The notes under the pieces are model-generated. The model worked only from the letters and a program-made list of their open reading frames with translations. It searched no databases and was not told where the DNA came from. From Clitopilus passeckerianus (Eukaryota; Basidiomycota; Agaricomycetes; Agaricales; Entolomataceae), in contig CALYLX010000113.1 in NCBI GenBank assembly GCA_944990035.1, forward strand, positions 310,001-374,000: a DNA stretch of 64,000 nucleotides. The letters are read 5' to 3'. The position numbers and the translations under genes are program-made. Each line of letters opens with the position of its first letter. Within the stretch, counting starts at the first letter, position 1. Of this stretch, positions 46,670-58,636 are shown piece after piece.

Positions 46670-47975
46670 CTAGTCATCTTGTGGACTGATGACTTTTAGC
46701 ACCTTCAGAAATCCTAGTATATCCACTTCACAGGTATACCCGCCACGAGTGACAAGAATGCGAAATAGAGTGCGCCCATATTTGGAGAGGATGATAACCT
46801 TGTATCTCGACCACTGATATCGGGTTTGTGGTTCAAGATACTGACAGCAGTTGCCATACAGGAGGCAAATTCTTTATCGTTGAGGTACTTGCGACGCTCC
46901 TTCCTTGGATTAAGTTCACATTCAAAAGTCATATCGCCGAGGTCTGCGAGCCGAAAAGCTTGTTCGACATAGGGCTGGAAAGAACATGGTTCTCAGCAAA
47001 TTGTAAATTCGCCTGTGATGAACTTACCAATGGTAAAGTCGTGTTACATATCCCGAACCTGATGACCTGGAGCCTTGGGAAGAATTCATGCATTCCTAAC
47101 GAGTCAGTTTGTAAACAGGACATTAAATATGGGACAAGGGACACACTTTCTTGAGGAACCTTGTCAGAAAACGCGGGCCGTCCGGACTGGCCAACGATTG
47201 ATGTCAATGGGACACGAACTTCCTCAATGTCGGGGCGATCCTCAGAGATTTCACGAATGTTGAAGATGAACGCTTCAAGGCGAGCAGGGACGAGCAGTTT
47301 TACTCCTGGGAAGCATTTGATTGTGGACCTAGCGTATGCTGCGTATAAGAGCCTTGTGACAGAAGGGAAACGATGCTGGCAATTTCGTACTACGTCTGTG
47401 GAGAGTAAACCACGGTCTCCAATGAACTGGATCGTCTGCAAAGCAGGAAACAGGGGAAGACATCGAAACAACTCTTCAGTCACTGAGCTATACGAGTGGT
47501 CCTCAAGCATTACATTGACCTTTCTATTGGGCAAAGGAAAATAATTAGCAAACGTACCAAAGGCACAGGCAAATATCCGAGCATACTTTACGTATACAGC
47601 CAATGATGGGTCTCGAACGGTCACGACCTCTAGCTGGCGAATAAGCTCAAGGGCCATTGCGTTTGACTTTACCTTCCGGTCACGGAAAGTGCCAGAGAGG
47701 CGTTGGCGAGAGGCTGTCTCCTCGGAACTTGGGCGCCGAAAGGCGCAAACCTCAATCCTCTCATACGTCAAAGGAAGAAAAACTAGCCGAAGGATTTACA
47801 CATCTGAGAGAGTGCTCGTATCAGCTGGCCTCTGAGAAGGTCAGTGTCGTCCAAGGGAAAGGTCTCCTCGAGTGCGTTGCATGGGAACGGAACAACCGGT
47901 AAGTGGGAGACGATCTCGAAATGCAATTCTGTTGGTAATCCAGGAGCCTTTTCCTGAACGAATGTGTGAGGCCAT
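46670..47975 (-). pseudogene. F-box paralogue relic A (tandem array)
   Basis: First of four head-to-tail decayed copies. ATG 47975 starts the usual MxxHIRSGKG. The sequence then jumps in a shifted frame to APGLPTELHFEIVSHLPVVP: about 68 bases present in copy B (LDVEQVVANRRALR...) are missing. A second one-base shift breaks the reading between MCKSFG and LVFLPLTYERIEV. Further on the frame is long and clear: QLEVVTVRDPSLAVYVK, a phase-2 donor (AA|gtatgc), LFRCLPLFPALQTIQFIGD and FPSVTRLLYAAYARSTIKCF. Another shift near 46810 separates DISGRDTR from TLFRILVTRGGYTCEVD. With three independent frame breaks this cannot make a family protein. Confidence 0.8.
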
Positions 47976-48162
47976 GATGGTCGTTGAAGTTTGAACAATG
48001 TGGGCGCCTCCTGATTTCGACCTTGCGGAGATCCCCTTCTCGTAAGCCTTCTCGGCAAGTCCTATACTTCGGAACCACCATTTCAAACCCAGCGCGAAAA
48101 CCGACGCCGCCAACCCGTACATACTCTGGAAAAAATAATATTATTCGATATAAAGAAGCTAC

Positions 48163-49529
48163 TTAGCCACCTTCAGGACTTATTACTTTTAGCACTGGCA
48201 GGAATTCTATCTCATCCACCTCGCAGGTGTAGCTGCCGGCCGCAACAATGACCCGAAATAGAGTAGACCCATGAAAGAGTATAGTAACCCTTTTGTCTCG
48301 GCCAACAATGTCAAGCTTGCCCTTCAGGATACCAACGGCGGTGCCCATAAAAGGGGTAAACTCTGCAGTATTGAGGTAGTCGTAAATTATTGTCTTCCCT
48401 AGATTCTGCTTGATATGAAATATTATACTGCGGAGATCGGCAAGTTCAGAGGTTTGTTGAATGTTCTTCTGGTTGTCAAAAGAGATCTGAGCGTACGAAG
48501 ACTACACGCTTACAAGTGCTTACAAGCATCAAGCCGGTGTGAATTACACCAAATTCTATGATCTGGAGCTTTGGAAGGTATTCAGGAAGTCCTAAGACAA
48601 ACTCAGTCAGGCAGGCTGCCGTATCAAACTTCATGAGCGGCTCACTTTCACGGACGGATTCAAATTCATCATAGCAGCTGTAACTCATTGAATTAAGGCC
48701 GCGGACTTCTTCGATACAGGTACAGTGCTTCGATAGCTCGCCCAGACGGCGCAAGAAGAAGTAACCAGAGTAGCTTTACTGCCGGAAAGAATTTGATCAC
48801 AGCGCTTGCATATAGCGAGTAGAATACTCTTGTAACGGAAGGGAATTGTTGCTGTGGGCCATTTTCCATCCGATTGAATTCGTGCCTCGCTGAAATGCCA
48901 TTTCATATGAACTGGACTGTCTGCAAAGCAGGGAATAGAGCCGGACATCGGAAGAGCTCTTGTGTTACTTTGTCGGTCGAATGATCGCCAATCATTACGT
49001 TGACCATTCCGTTGGATTGCAGAGGAATTAACGGATGTAGAAAAGCTACAGCAACCATTCCAACATACTTTACATATGACGCCAATGAAGGGTCTCGAAC
49101 AGTTACGACTTCGAGTTGACGAACAAGCTCGACCGCCAATGCCTTTTCCATGGCTAGCTCATCAGGGGGAGTGTGAGGACGGCGACCGTAATGACAGCGT
49201 GTTTCATCGGAAGTGAAGTAACTCTTGTTTGGCAACGCGCAAACCTCAATCTTCTCATACGCCAGAGGAAGGAAGACTTGTCGAAGAAATCTACACATCT
49301 GCGAGAGTGCTCTAATAAGCTGCCCCCTAAGAAGGTAGGTCTCACCCAGCGGATATACAGCAAAGCATGGAAACGGAATGGTTGGTAGATAAGAGACGAT
49401 GTTCAATAACAATTCCGTTGGCAGTCCAGCAAAGCCTTGGGTATTCACTGGACCAGTACGCAATGCTCTTCTGTTCGCTACAACTTGCTCTACATCCAGG
49501 CCTTTTCCAGAACGAATGTGTGGAGCCAT
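48163..49529 (-). pseudogene. F-box paralogue relic B (tandem array)
   Basis: The 5' half is undamaged: MAPHIRSGKGLDVEQVVANR at ATG 49529, LPTELLLNIVSYLPTIP, LIRALSQMCRFLRQVFLPLA, QLEVVTVRDPSLASYVK, and the phase-2 donor AA|gtatgt. Exon 2 then reads LFRCPALFPALQTVQFI and hits an in-frame TGA where the other copies have Gly (QFIG or QFMG). Beyond it the same frame still reads FPSVTRVFYSLYASAVIKFF. A later shift moves the family reading to another frame (LGELSKHCTCIEEVRGL near 48700). The 3' end still matches (RDKRVTILFHGSTLFRVIVA, stop at 48163). A truncated protein ending at the TGA could still contain a full F-box. Confidence 0.75.
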
Positions 49530-49794
49530 GATGGTGGTAAACTGTGAAAACTGAAGCAGGACATGCATGTGCCCACGCTTCCGAGTCCACCTCACGAAAT
49601 CCCCTTTTGGGCACTACACTTTCAGACGATCCTCAGCTAATCCTCAGTGTTCACCACGACCACGGATTCCAACGGTAACTCAGGCATAGCACACCAGACC
49701 AAAACATGAACAATAAAAGTTTCCCTCCCCAACACAGATGCATTCAGGGAATAGATTTCGAGTAGTTATCTGGGTGGTCTGCATTGCAAGATAC
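49530..49794. other. spacer between F-box relics B and C
   Basis: About 265 bases of flank between tandem units, including the former upstream region of copy B. No gene or element seen. Confidence 0.4.
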
Positions 49795-51169
49795 TCATTC
49801 ACTGTCAGCTCTAAGCTCCTTCAACCGAGGTAACAGCCCTAAACTATCTATTTGGGGGCCACAACCCTCCTTATTTACCACCGTGTAGAAGATAGTCTTT
49901 CCAAGGTCACACAGCATGGAGACGGATTTAACGTGACCAGCAACCTCGCGTTTGGCTTTCAGGATGCCAATGGCAGTGCCAATAAGTGAGGGTAGCTCAG
50001 ATGTCTTGAGGTATTCGCGGAATTCCGGGGAGTCTACTTCGATGTAGACCTGGAATGTTATATTACGCAGGTTGGCAATGCGCCTTGACTGCTTTATTTG
50101 CTCCTACGCTAACAGAGTGAGCCTGCAACCTCCTTAAGTATCTCCGGATACACTCACCGGGTCTGCAGAGCCTAAAGGAGAGATGCCAAATCTCACAACC
50201 TAGAGCTCTGGAAAGAGATCTATCATGCCTACAACCAGGAATGAGGAGGGGGAATAAGGTTGGAACAGTACAATGCCCTACTTGAGAGGTTGGGTTGAAT
50301 ACAATCTTGGAAGGAACTTGCCAGTCCATGGACATCCTCTGCATGGGGGCAGTGCTTTGCAATTTCTCCATATACGACACGAAAGCGATCACTTCCCCAA
50401 GTCTGAAGACCCCTCGGTATGATACGTTTTGCATTTGGGAAGCACTTGAGCAGAATTCCCGCATATGATGCATAGAGGACCTCTGTGACCGACGGTAGCG
50501 GAGGAAGGTTTTCGACGGCCTTCGCCGGGCCAATGGGCGCAAAGCGAGAACGAATATTCCCCATAAATTGCACCGTGCGCAAAGCGGGAAATAAAGGCAG
50601 ACAGCGAAAAATCTCCTCAGACGCTGCCTTGCTAATGAAGCATTCGAACCGTATGTTCAAAATTCTGTCGGGTATATTCTTAGCCTACGGCCAGCATGAG
50701 AGGGAGGAGGCCGACTTCACATATCGGGCCAGTGACGAGTCTCGTATTGTAACAACTTCCAACTGACGAATAAGTTCGGTTGCAAATGTCTCCCCCTCCA
50801 GTTTTTCCCTGCGACGATTTCGGGCGCGGCATTTCTTCCTTGGATCTCCTGGTAGTCGTGGCGCTACGTTCTCCGACGCGCAAACCTCCATTCTTTCGTT
50901 GCTAAGGGGAGAAAGACCCTTCGAAGAGACCTGCACATCTGAGAGAGCGTCCGTATCAGCTTAGCTCGGAGAAGGTATATCCTGTCGAGAGGTCTCGTAG
51001 CGTAGCATGGGAATGGAACGATCGGCAGGTAAGAGATTATTTCCGACAGCAATTCAGTCGGCAATGCAGGAAGCCCTTGCTTATTTACTGGGCCGGCGCG
51101 CAGAGCTCTTCTATGTTCTGCAACTTGTTTAATGTCCAGGCCTTTCCTCGAACGAGTGTGTGCCACCAT
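49795..51169 (-). pseudogene. F-box paralogue relic C (tandem array)
   Basis: ATG 51169 begins MVAHTRSRKGLDIKQVAEHR, then LPTELLSEIISYLPIVP and MCRSLRRVFLPLA. A one-base deletion at about 50905 then throws the frame, and the family reading resumes as NERMEVCASENVAP. QLEVVTIRDSSLARYVK follows with a weak donor (AA|gtcggc). Exon 2 is open (IFRCLPLFPALRTVQFMG, LPSVTEVLYASYAGILLKCF, AKHCPHAEDVHGL), and the 3' part reads LKTSELPSLIGTAIGILKAK and ends RLKELRADSE with a stop at 49795-49797. This is the least damaged of the four; the single indel should be checked for assembly error. Confidence 0.7.
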
Positions 51170-51394
51170 GATGGTGGTTCAAGTTGAAGTTGGAGTCAGT
51201 AGGAACGGGGTGTGCCAGGTTGGATATGGGTAAATCCCCTTTGGGGTTATCTTTGATTCGAAGTGAGTCGAGTCTGAGCAACCCATTCAAAGAATGGCAG
51301 TTAGATGCATACCAGACGTATTCACTGAAGTCACGAAGTAGTATGTCCTCTACATTGGACCATTGAGGCATGGTTCTAGACAATGCGCATTCAT
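51170..51394. other. spacer between F-box relics C and D
   Basis: About 225 bases between tandem units, comparable to the B-C spacer in position; no gene seen. Confidence 0.35.
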
Positions 51395-52753
51395 TCAATC
51401 TATTCGTTCACTATCAGCCTTCAGCTCCTTCAACCGAGCCGAAAGAGCTAGATCATCTCTGTGGCAGACGCAACTCTCCCGATTTACCACCATATAGAAG
51501 ATAGTTTCCCCATGACCATGCTGCACGGTGACAGATCTAGTGCGACCTGCACGTTATGGTTTGGCTTTCAGGATGTCGATGGCCGCGTTGACGACTGTAG
51601 GTAGCTCAGGTTTCTCGAGGTACTGACAGACCGCTGGGGAGTCGACCTGGACCTAGACCGTGAATATGATGGAACGCAAATCATCAAGGTGCGATGCTTG
51701 CTGTATTTGCTTCTATAGGAGTGGAGTGGGTGAAGGATCTCCTCAGTTACTTGAGCAAGAGGAAACTCACCGGGCTTGGACGGCCGTCAGTGAAAATACC
51801 AAACCGTACGACCTGAAGCTTTGGAAAAGTCTATCATGTCTGCGGCGGGAGCTTGAGCAAGAGGGTATAATTGGGACTATAAAGCAACTCACTTTTCAGG
51901 TTTTGTTCGATCGAAAAGTGCTTATGATGCTCCAGTCCGTGGATATCCTCAACGCCTGGGCAGTATTTTGCGATGGTCTTGAGTTCATTGCGTGAAGTAG
52001 CCTCGTGCCGCGTCAGGTACCCCGGTGCAATCTGTTTTGCATTAGGAAAGCATTCAAGGGCCATCTCTGCAAGTGGTGCATACAGGACATTCGTGACTGA
52101 CGGCATCTGAGGAACGTTTTCAAGGGCTCTCGGACCGTAGTCATACCACATAAGATCGTTCCCCAGAAACTGTACTTTTTCCAAAGCAGGGAATAAAGGC
52201 AAACAACGAAAAAGATCCCCGAGCACTCTCTCGGCAGAAAAGGTCTCAATCCGCACGTTCACAACGCTGTCGGGTGTCGTCTCAGTAAATGGCATGGAAG
52301 GACAATGGGACACCAACTTCACATATTGAGCCAAGGATGGGTCTCGAATTGTTACGGTTTATAATCGACGGATGAGATCTGCGGCCAATGTCTTCTCGTC
52401 CTGTGGAGAAATGAGACGACCTCGAAAAGATGGGCAGTCTCGTAGCTGTAGTTGGTAGTGTTGCTACATTCTCCGGGGCGCAAGCCTCTATTCTTTCATA
52501 AGCCAAGGGAAGAAAAACCCGTCGGAGAGGCCTGCACAATTGAAAAAGCGCTTGCGCTAGCTTAGCTCTGAGGAGGTACGTCCTATTCAAAGGCCCAAGG
52601 TACAGTCGGCAGGTGCAAAATGATTTCCAAGAGCAATTCAGTTGGTAACGCAGCAAATCCTTGAGTATTTACCGGCCCAGCGCGCAACGCCTTTCTATGC
52701 GCTGCAACTTCTTCAACATCGAGACCCCTGCCAGACCGAGTACGTAGTGCCAT
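51395..52753 (-). pseudogene. F-box paralogue relic D (tandem array)
   Basis: ATG 52753 begins MALRTRSGRGLDVEEVAAHR and LPTELLLEIILHLPTVP. About 17 bases present in copy C are then missing, shifting the frame to LGPLNRTYLLRAKLAQALFQ. A later segment contains an in-frame TAA exactly where the family has Glu in RRLExVTIRDPSLAQYVK. The intron donor is weak (AA|gttggt). Exon 2 is open and similar to C (LFRCLPLFPALEKVQFLGND, MPSVTNVLYAPLAEMALECF, KYCPGVEDIHGLEH). The 3' end reads RLKELKADSERID with a stop at 51395. Its start lies only 126 bases from the start of the divergent GPALPP gene. Confidence 0.75.
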
Positions 52754-52879
52754 GGTGGTCCAGCGCAGAGAGCAACGAGCCAAGGCATCCATTACAGTCT
52801 TCGGCGTCGGCCATCCGGTGTTCCCATTTGGAAATGTGCACGGCATGGCCGCCGTTTACTACCTTGCCCAACGACCTCC

Positions 52880-54033
52880 ATGGCAAACATTGGGCCAGAG
52901 ATACCCGCTCACCTCTTAGCTCGGCGACAATCTGAAGAAGCAGAGGAACAGAATGAGCGCGAAGATAAAGGTGTTGCTGGGCCTGAACTACCGCCTCACC
53001 TGTTGAAGTCCAACCAGGCGAAACCTGCATCTCCGAGTCCCGAGGACGACAGCGAGGAGGACGATTATGGCCCAGCTCTGCCACCACATCTGGCTGCATC
53101 TAGAGTAGCTGGCCCTTCCAAACCGACTGCTTCAGGGCCATCTACGAGCAAGAAGCTGCTGGGCCCAACGCTACCAACATATGCTCCTACTTATGATCCC
53201 AATGCACCTAGCTTTTTGCCTGAGGACGATGAGGACGACGACGACTTCGGCCCTAAACCGCTTCCGTCTGGGATGAAGCATGCTGAGAAATCAGCAGTGG
53301 AGGAGTTTATGGAACGCGAGGAACGGAGAAGGAAGGAAGCTGAGGTAGATAACCTCTTCATGACCGTGGCACCAGGCTCATCCAAATTATTTTCTCTAGG
53401 CAGGTACTAAAACCAAAGAGCTCAAGAGAGACGAATGGATGCTTAAACCACCAACATCCTCCGAACTTCTGGGTGGTACGTCCTCCCTGAATGTTTCTGA
53501 ACCATGCCATGACTAACATTCAATTTCAAGGTCTGGACCCGACGAAACTCACAAAAGGACGGCAATTCTCTCGTTCCTCAGCTCCTGCTGCTGCCAAGAT
53601 AGATAACTCTCTTTGGACGGAAACGCCCCAGGAACGACAACAGCGGCTGGCGGACGAAGTCGCCGGGAAGAAACGTCCAGCTACTGAAGTTGCAGTGCCG
53701 GAAGATGATGACAAGAAGCGGCGTCGACTGGAGGAGGCTGCCATCAAGAGAGGCGTGGACGAGTACACTGTAACTCTGTCTTTCTGGAATTTGGAGGCTT
53801 GACTGATCCTTTTTGTGTAGAAAAAAATCCGTGGTCCATCACTCGTGGATCGACATACAGCGTCCGGGAAGGGAGAGGAGGAAGCAAAGAAGGATACTGC
53901 CATTTGGGACCACTCAAGGGACATGGGCCTTGGTGGTCGCCTCATGGACGATTCCAAGAGGAACCAGCTAGTCAAGGAGGCAAAGGGCCTCAGTTCTCGA
54001 TTTGGAGCGGGCAGCAGTGGCGGCTTCCTATAA
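52880..54033 (+). CDS. GPALPP motif / DUF3752 protein
   Basis: Eukaryotic nuclear protein family of uncertain role (human GPALPP1). Exons 52880-53344, 53400-53475, 53531-53769 and 53821-54033 give 330 residues with consistent phases. Repeated GPxLPxHL-type motifs are seen: IGPEIPAHLLARR, AGPELPPHLL, YGPALPPHLA, LGPTLPTYA and FGPKPLPSGM. An acidic tract EDDEDDDDFGP and KRDEWMLKPPTSSELLG, WTETPQERQQRLADEVAGKK and SLVDRH follow. The DUF3752 C-terminus KGEEEAKKDTAIWDHSRDMG ends in SSRFGAGSSGGFL. The acidic, low-complexity build fits a nuclear, possibly splicing-linked protein. Confidence 0.9.
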
Positions 54034-54108
54034 CCCTCGCCCATGCTATTCCACAATGTAAAACGACAACATGATATTACGGGTATCTGTATAAATAGTG
54101 TAATTTAC

Positions 54109-57100
54109 TCAGTCCGAGTGCATCCTCATTTTCTGCGAATAGCTAGCTCCAGCAGCAGCTTCCTCTTTCCTCAGATAATCTTGGTAAAGTTGGTCAAAGC
54201 CACGGAAGTTCACTTCTCCACAAAGGTCCCGGATTATGTCGGTCATATCATCAATCCGCTGCAAAAACTTGTCAGTCACAAGGCCTGAACCTGCACGGGC
54301 TCTCACTCACGGATATAGTGTGCGACAGGGCCACAAGGGCTGCAGAATGCGCAGGGAATTGCTCATCCTGTTCGTCTGTTAGTGTACCCCAGCTCGAGTT
54401 CCGGACCAGACTTACTTGAAGTATCTCCAATTTGAGCTCATCGAATCCCATGCTGGAGCCATCGATTCGATCAGTCGGTAATTCAGGCAGGGCTTCTTCC
54501 AACGTTTGGTTATTTAAATTGAATAGACTTCGATTGGCGGAAGAGCGAGGTACGGAGCGTTCGTGATAGACAAGTCTGTCACGAAGTTTTGATAAGGAGG
54601 GTGGGAGGGGATGGCCCCCTGCGAGTGCGTACGAAAGAACGGTGATGTTTGAGAATATATCGGAGAGCTAAAACGGAGGTTAGTATATTATCTTACAACG
54701 ATACTGTTGGCACGTACAAGATTGGGATTTAAGAAGGGGGTCTAAGCTAGAGATAAGCCTGGGGCTGTTCAAGTACTCGAAAAAGTCATACCTGATGGAC
54801 AAGAATACTACACCACTTGGTATCTAGTTGCGTAAAAGCACCAGTGAAGAGCACCAGAGAGAAGAGGGTTCTCATCCTAAAGCAAACATCCATGTCAGGG
54901 ATGCATGGCCTCCGACGCGTGATAATGCTTACTGAGCAGCATAAAGACGTTCGTATTTCTCGTGCGGCCAAATTCCGCTACGGAAAAAAGGCTCAGCCCC
55001 TGATCAACGTGCAGAATCATGCAAACGTACGAGAACTGAGGTTCGAACCGAGCCGTCTGCAGAGCAGGTGCTAAACCTTGCAAACGAGCCTAATGGAACA
55101 CACTCCCATGAGCCAGAGCTAAACCCAAAGAACCTTGTCAAAGACTAACCGCGACATTGAATATCCTCTGCCCAATCCTGCGAACCCTCAACTCCTTCAA
55201 TGAAGCCTTCTGGTCTGCGCCTTCTCCCACGAATTCGGGTTTCTCGTGGATGCCAAGCCTTGCTCTAGCTTCTTCCGCAAGCAGGGCTTCGACTTCAGAT
55301 GCCATTATGTGACCGAGCTCGGCGGTGGTAGCAGCGAGGGTTTGGCGAACTAGGGTGCGAGAAGAGGTCGGGCGAGGGAACATCATAACCACGAACTAGC
55401 GGGTACGTTAGAAGTATGTTCGACGAAGGTTGCACGGAATGGCGTACCCCTGCGGCAAAGCCAATTATGACAAGAAGTCTGCAATGAAAATAAGCAAAAC
55501 ACTTCATTTCTGAAAATTTGAGTATCACTCACGCTCGCCTCCATCCCAAGCCGACTCCAACTCCAGAGCTGACGAGAACGGGGAGATGGGTGTCGATCCA
55601 ACTATAGCCAACAACTTGTTCTGAGTGTCAGCAGGAGCATCCGTATGGAAAAAGGGTAGAGGCATGCCAAACACAATAGTGACGCTCGTCATAGTCCAAA
55701 GCATCATCTGCTGAGGTGGGGCAGCCAACCTGGCGAAGATGAAAGGCGCAACAAATGCCGTCTGCCAAAATTGTCAGGGCGCCTCTCGCACAACCAAAGG
55801 TAGAACTGACTGTAGCAACTACAACACCATACGGATTGCCAACTGCGTGGCCGGGAGCGCCGATATACCAGACAGCGATACCAACTGTTCAAAGTATTAG
55901 CAGCAGGCTAAAGACGGACACGAACGCAACTTACGAAGAAGTCCAAGAATAGTGCCAGCGAGACGAATGACGAAACCCGCAATCTTCAGCGGACGTCAGC
56001 ACAGGTTCAAATTAAACACTTTGTTGTTACTTGCCTGATCTCCAGCATAAACAGCCAAACCCGTCTGTGCCATAATCAGAGCCCAGATGCCCCGGTTCCC
56101 ATAGTAGAAATAGGCAGTGCTTCGTACAACAGAAGGAATCCACAACCCAACGGAAACAACAGCATGTCTTAAGCTGAAAATTCCCTCATCGGACTTGAAG
56201 AAGCGCAGGAATTGACCAAGTTTCTGGAAGGCTTTGCCGAATGCACTGGTAGGTGGGAGAGCGTCTGGGTTCCTACCTACTCATGGTTATCAGCATCTGG
56301 TCGGAGTATACTCGAGAAGCATGCTTACGACAAGGTTTATCGTCCTCCAAAATCTCTTCCTTCCTATCATCGTCATCGTCATCATCGTCCAAGTCATCCC
56401 GACTGATATCAAACGACGTCGGATCCTGCGAGGTACCTATAGCCAAAGGTGCAACTTGACGATCGACATCCCGGCGGCTGCGTAACTTCCTTCCAAGTTT
56501 CCCGAATCCACTAGGTGCCCAAATTCTCGGCTTGCGCCTCTTCGCATCAAGGTCGATGACGACATTCAGGAACTTGATAAGTCGTTCGGCAAATGCGTCT
56601 AGGGCGAAGGAGAAGACGAAGCAGATGAACAGTGACCTATTGAGGTGAAGGTTGATCAGAGGCTGAAGAATCGGGCGCATATATGCACAAAACAGACCTT
56701 GCTGCGAACATCTCCCCAGCCTCCTCTCCCTTCCCAGACTTCAACCCACCATGCTGAGCATCAAAGAACCTCTCAAAAGGCCTCGTCAACTCATGTCTTC
56801 CAACCTCCTTGAACTGCTCCAAAGCCTTCTTCAGATCCTCCATCTGCTTGACTAGAGCATCATGCTTTTCCTGACTCTTGGCTTCGTCCAACGTGGTGAA
56901 AAATCCCGTCCAGCGACCACTATTGCAGTCTTGCACCCAGGTGCTGATGCCTTGGATTGCTGCTTGGGAGGCTTCGCGGACGTCTTTGGAAGAAGATGAG
57001 AGCAGCGGAACCAGAGAATCCAGGTCGTGACCGTGTTTTGTTTCGAGGTCTTTGACCTTCGCTTGCAGGGCAGTAAACCGATCCAAAGTCGAGGTGGCGA

Positions 57101-58636
57101 TTTTCTCGTCATCTGAAGCAGCAGCGGAAGCGGCGATGTCAATCTTTGTATCAATCTCGTTGATGCCGTTGACGAACAGCTGGAATGCGTGTAGGGCCCT
57201 AAATTTCCCATATTCAGCCAACGCGTCACAGTGATGAGAAGAGAAGAGGGAAACGCACATGGATCGGAAGGTCAGGGACTTGAGCTCTCCGCTGATACGC
57301 TTCAAGTCGCTGGGTCCAAGGCGTCCAACAGAGACTTCGAGATCCGTCAGGCCAATTTGGCCGAGAAGAGCTTGGTTGCCTGCAATGAGGGCTTGCCTTG
57401 CAGCGCCAGACTCTTCAGTGAGCGCGCACCACTCCTTGTGGTCAGAGGGGACAGTTTCCAAGCTCTTGGATTGTATTTCAAGAATCTGGTTGATGGGCTA
57501 GACTGTATGTTGAGCAATTACCTATGAGACCGAAATAGGTGGACTGACCTCGATGACCTCGTTTCGGAGGGAAGTTCTGCGGGGTATAGGTCAATACTGA
57601 CAATAAGGAGAGTAGGTATGTGACTTGCAGCCAAACGTGGTTCAAAGATTCTGGGAAGATGAAAACCAAGGTAGCAATAGCCACGGCTACGTAGTAGGAG
57701 GTCGGAATCAGGAACTGTTTTGCCAGGGTGTACTGTGGGGTTGGGAACACTGTGTTTCAAAGTCAGATCATTGATTCGTTCGAAGAAATGCTGAAGTGCA
57801 CGAGGTCCATAACTGCACATCTAGAAGGCAAGGTCAGCGGTATGCAGCAGAAAGTAGTTGATGGAATTACGCACGATATCCAGAACGATAGAGCCGAAGA
57901 TACTCAGCAGGGCTAGTTTCGGAACATACGCCCTGAGAGCACCTAGAACGAAAGTCCCAATAAAGAAGAAAACGGCATATACTCCAGTCGACCTATTGAA
58001 CGAAAAGTCAGTACAGATAAACGGGGATTGGGAGGGCATTGTTGACCTGGGGTCCAAGAACCTTCCTTCAAACACGAATTTCTGTTGCTGGAGGGCTACG
58101 GGTATGCCTTCCACTATGCTTAAGGGAAGTTCAGAGTCTGTGTCCAAGGGGAATAGAGTCCGTCACGTACGCAGCCTGAGCATCCTTCTGTTGTTGAGCC
58201 AAAAGGGCAGCACTTCGGACTGCATTTGCTGCTGCCATTGCAGCGGCACCCCACGCCCATCCGAGGCACATACCTAGAAGATCTCAGAAACTAGTCAGTA
58301 GAATGTCGATGGAATAACTCACCGAGAAGCAACGTGATAATGGCAAGAATAAAGAGAGACAATGCCAGTGAAGGCGGCAGCATAACTGCGACAATCCTGA
58401 ACCCAAAAGTGAGCGTCCAAGCGGCCACATACCCACAACATCACTTACGCAGCAAAGAATCCAGCCTGTCCCATGCTAGCCAGCGTCTTACTCCCCACCA
58501 TCAACACCAACGATACACACAGTGCGATGCAGCATCTAATCCACGTTTTCACGGTTCGCCGATTCTTCAAAGCAAGCAAGACCCAAGCAAAGGCACTTGG
58601 TGGCTTCCCGGTGGTATCCGGGACTGGGTCTGGCAT
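54109..58636 (-). CDS. FUSC/ArAE-type membrane transporter with DUF2421
   Basis: Fungal aromatic-acid-exporter-like protein (putative ER transporter, six TM helices at each end, related to yeast Bre4 and to fusaric acid resistance proteins). It spans about 20 short exons from ATG 58636. First membrane half: TWIRCCIALCVSLVLMVGSK, LSLFILAIITLLLG, GVYAVFFFIGTFVLGALRAY and YYVAVAIATLVFIFPES. The long soluble middle (exons about 57460-56700) contains LKSLTFRSM, a coiled-coil-like KVKDLETKHGHDLDSL and QMEDLKKALEQFKEV. Second half: FYYGNRGIWALIMAQTGLAV, FVIRLAGTILGLLVGIAVWY and MTSVTIVFGMPLPFF. The C-terminal DUF2421-like part has RQTLAATTAELGHIMASEVE and ends QKMRMHSD. An Asp run (DDDDDDDD) from a trinucleotide repeat lies near 56370. 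The substrate is unknown; detoxifying export is the usual guess. Confidence 0.85.

Noticed and set aside
46670..52753. The four-copy array as a transposon or satellite.
   Set aside because: The units are F-box gene copies with an intron. No terminal repeats, transposase or reverse transcriptase remains are visible.
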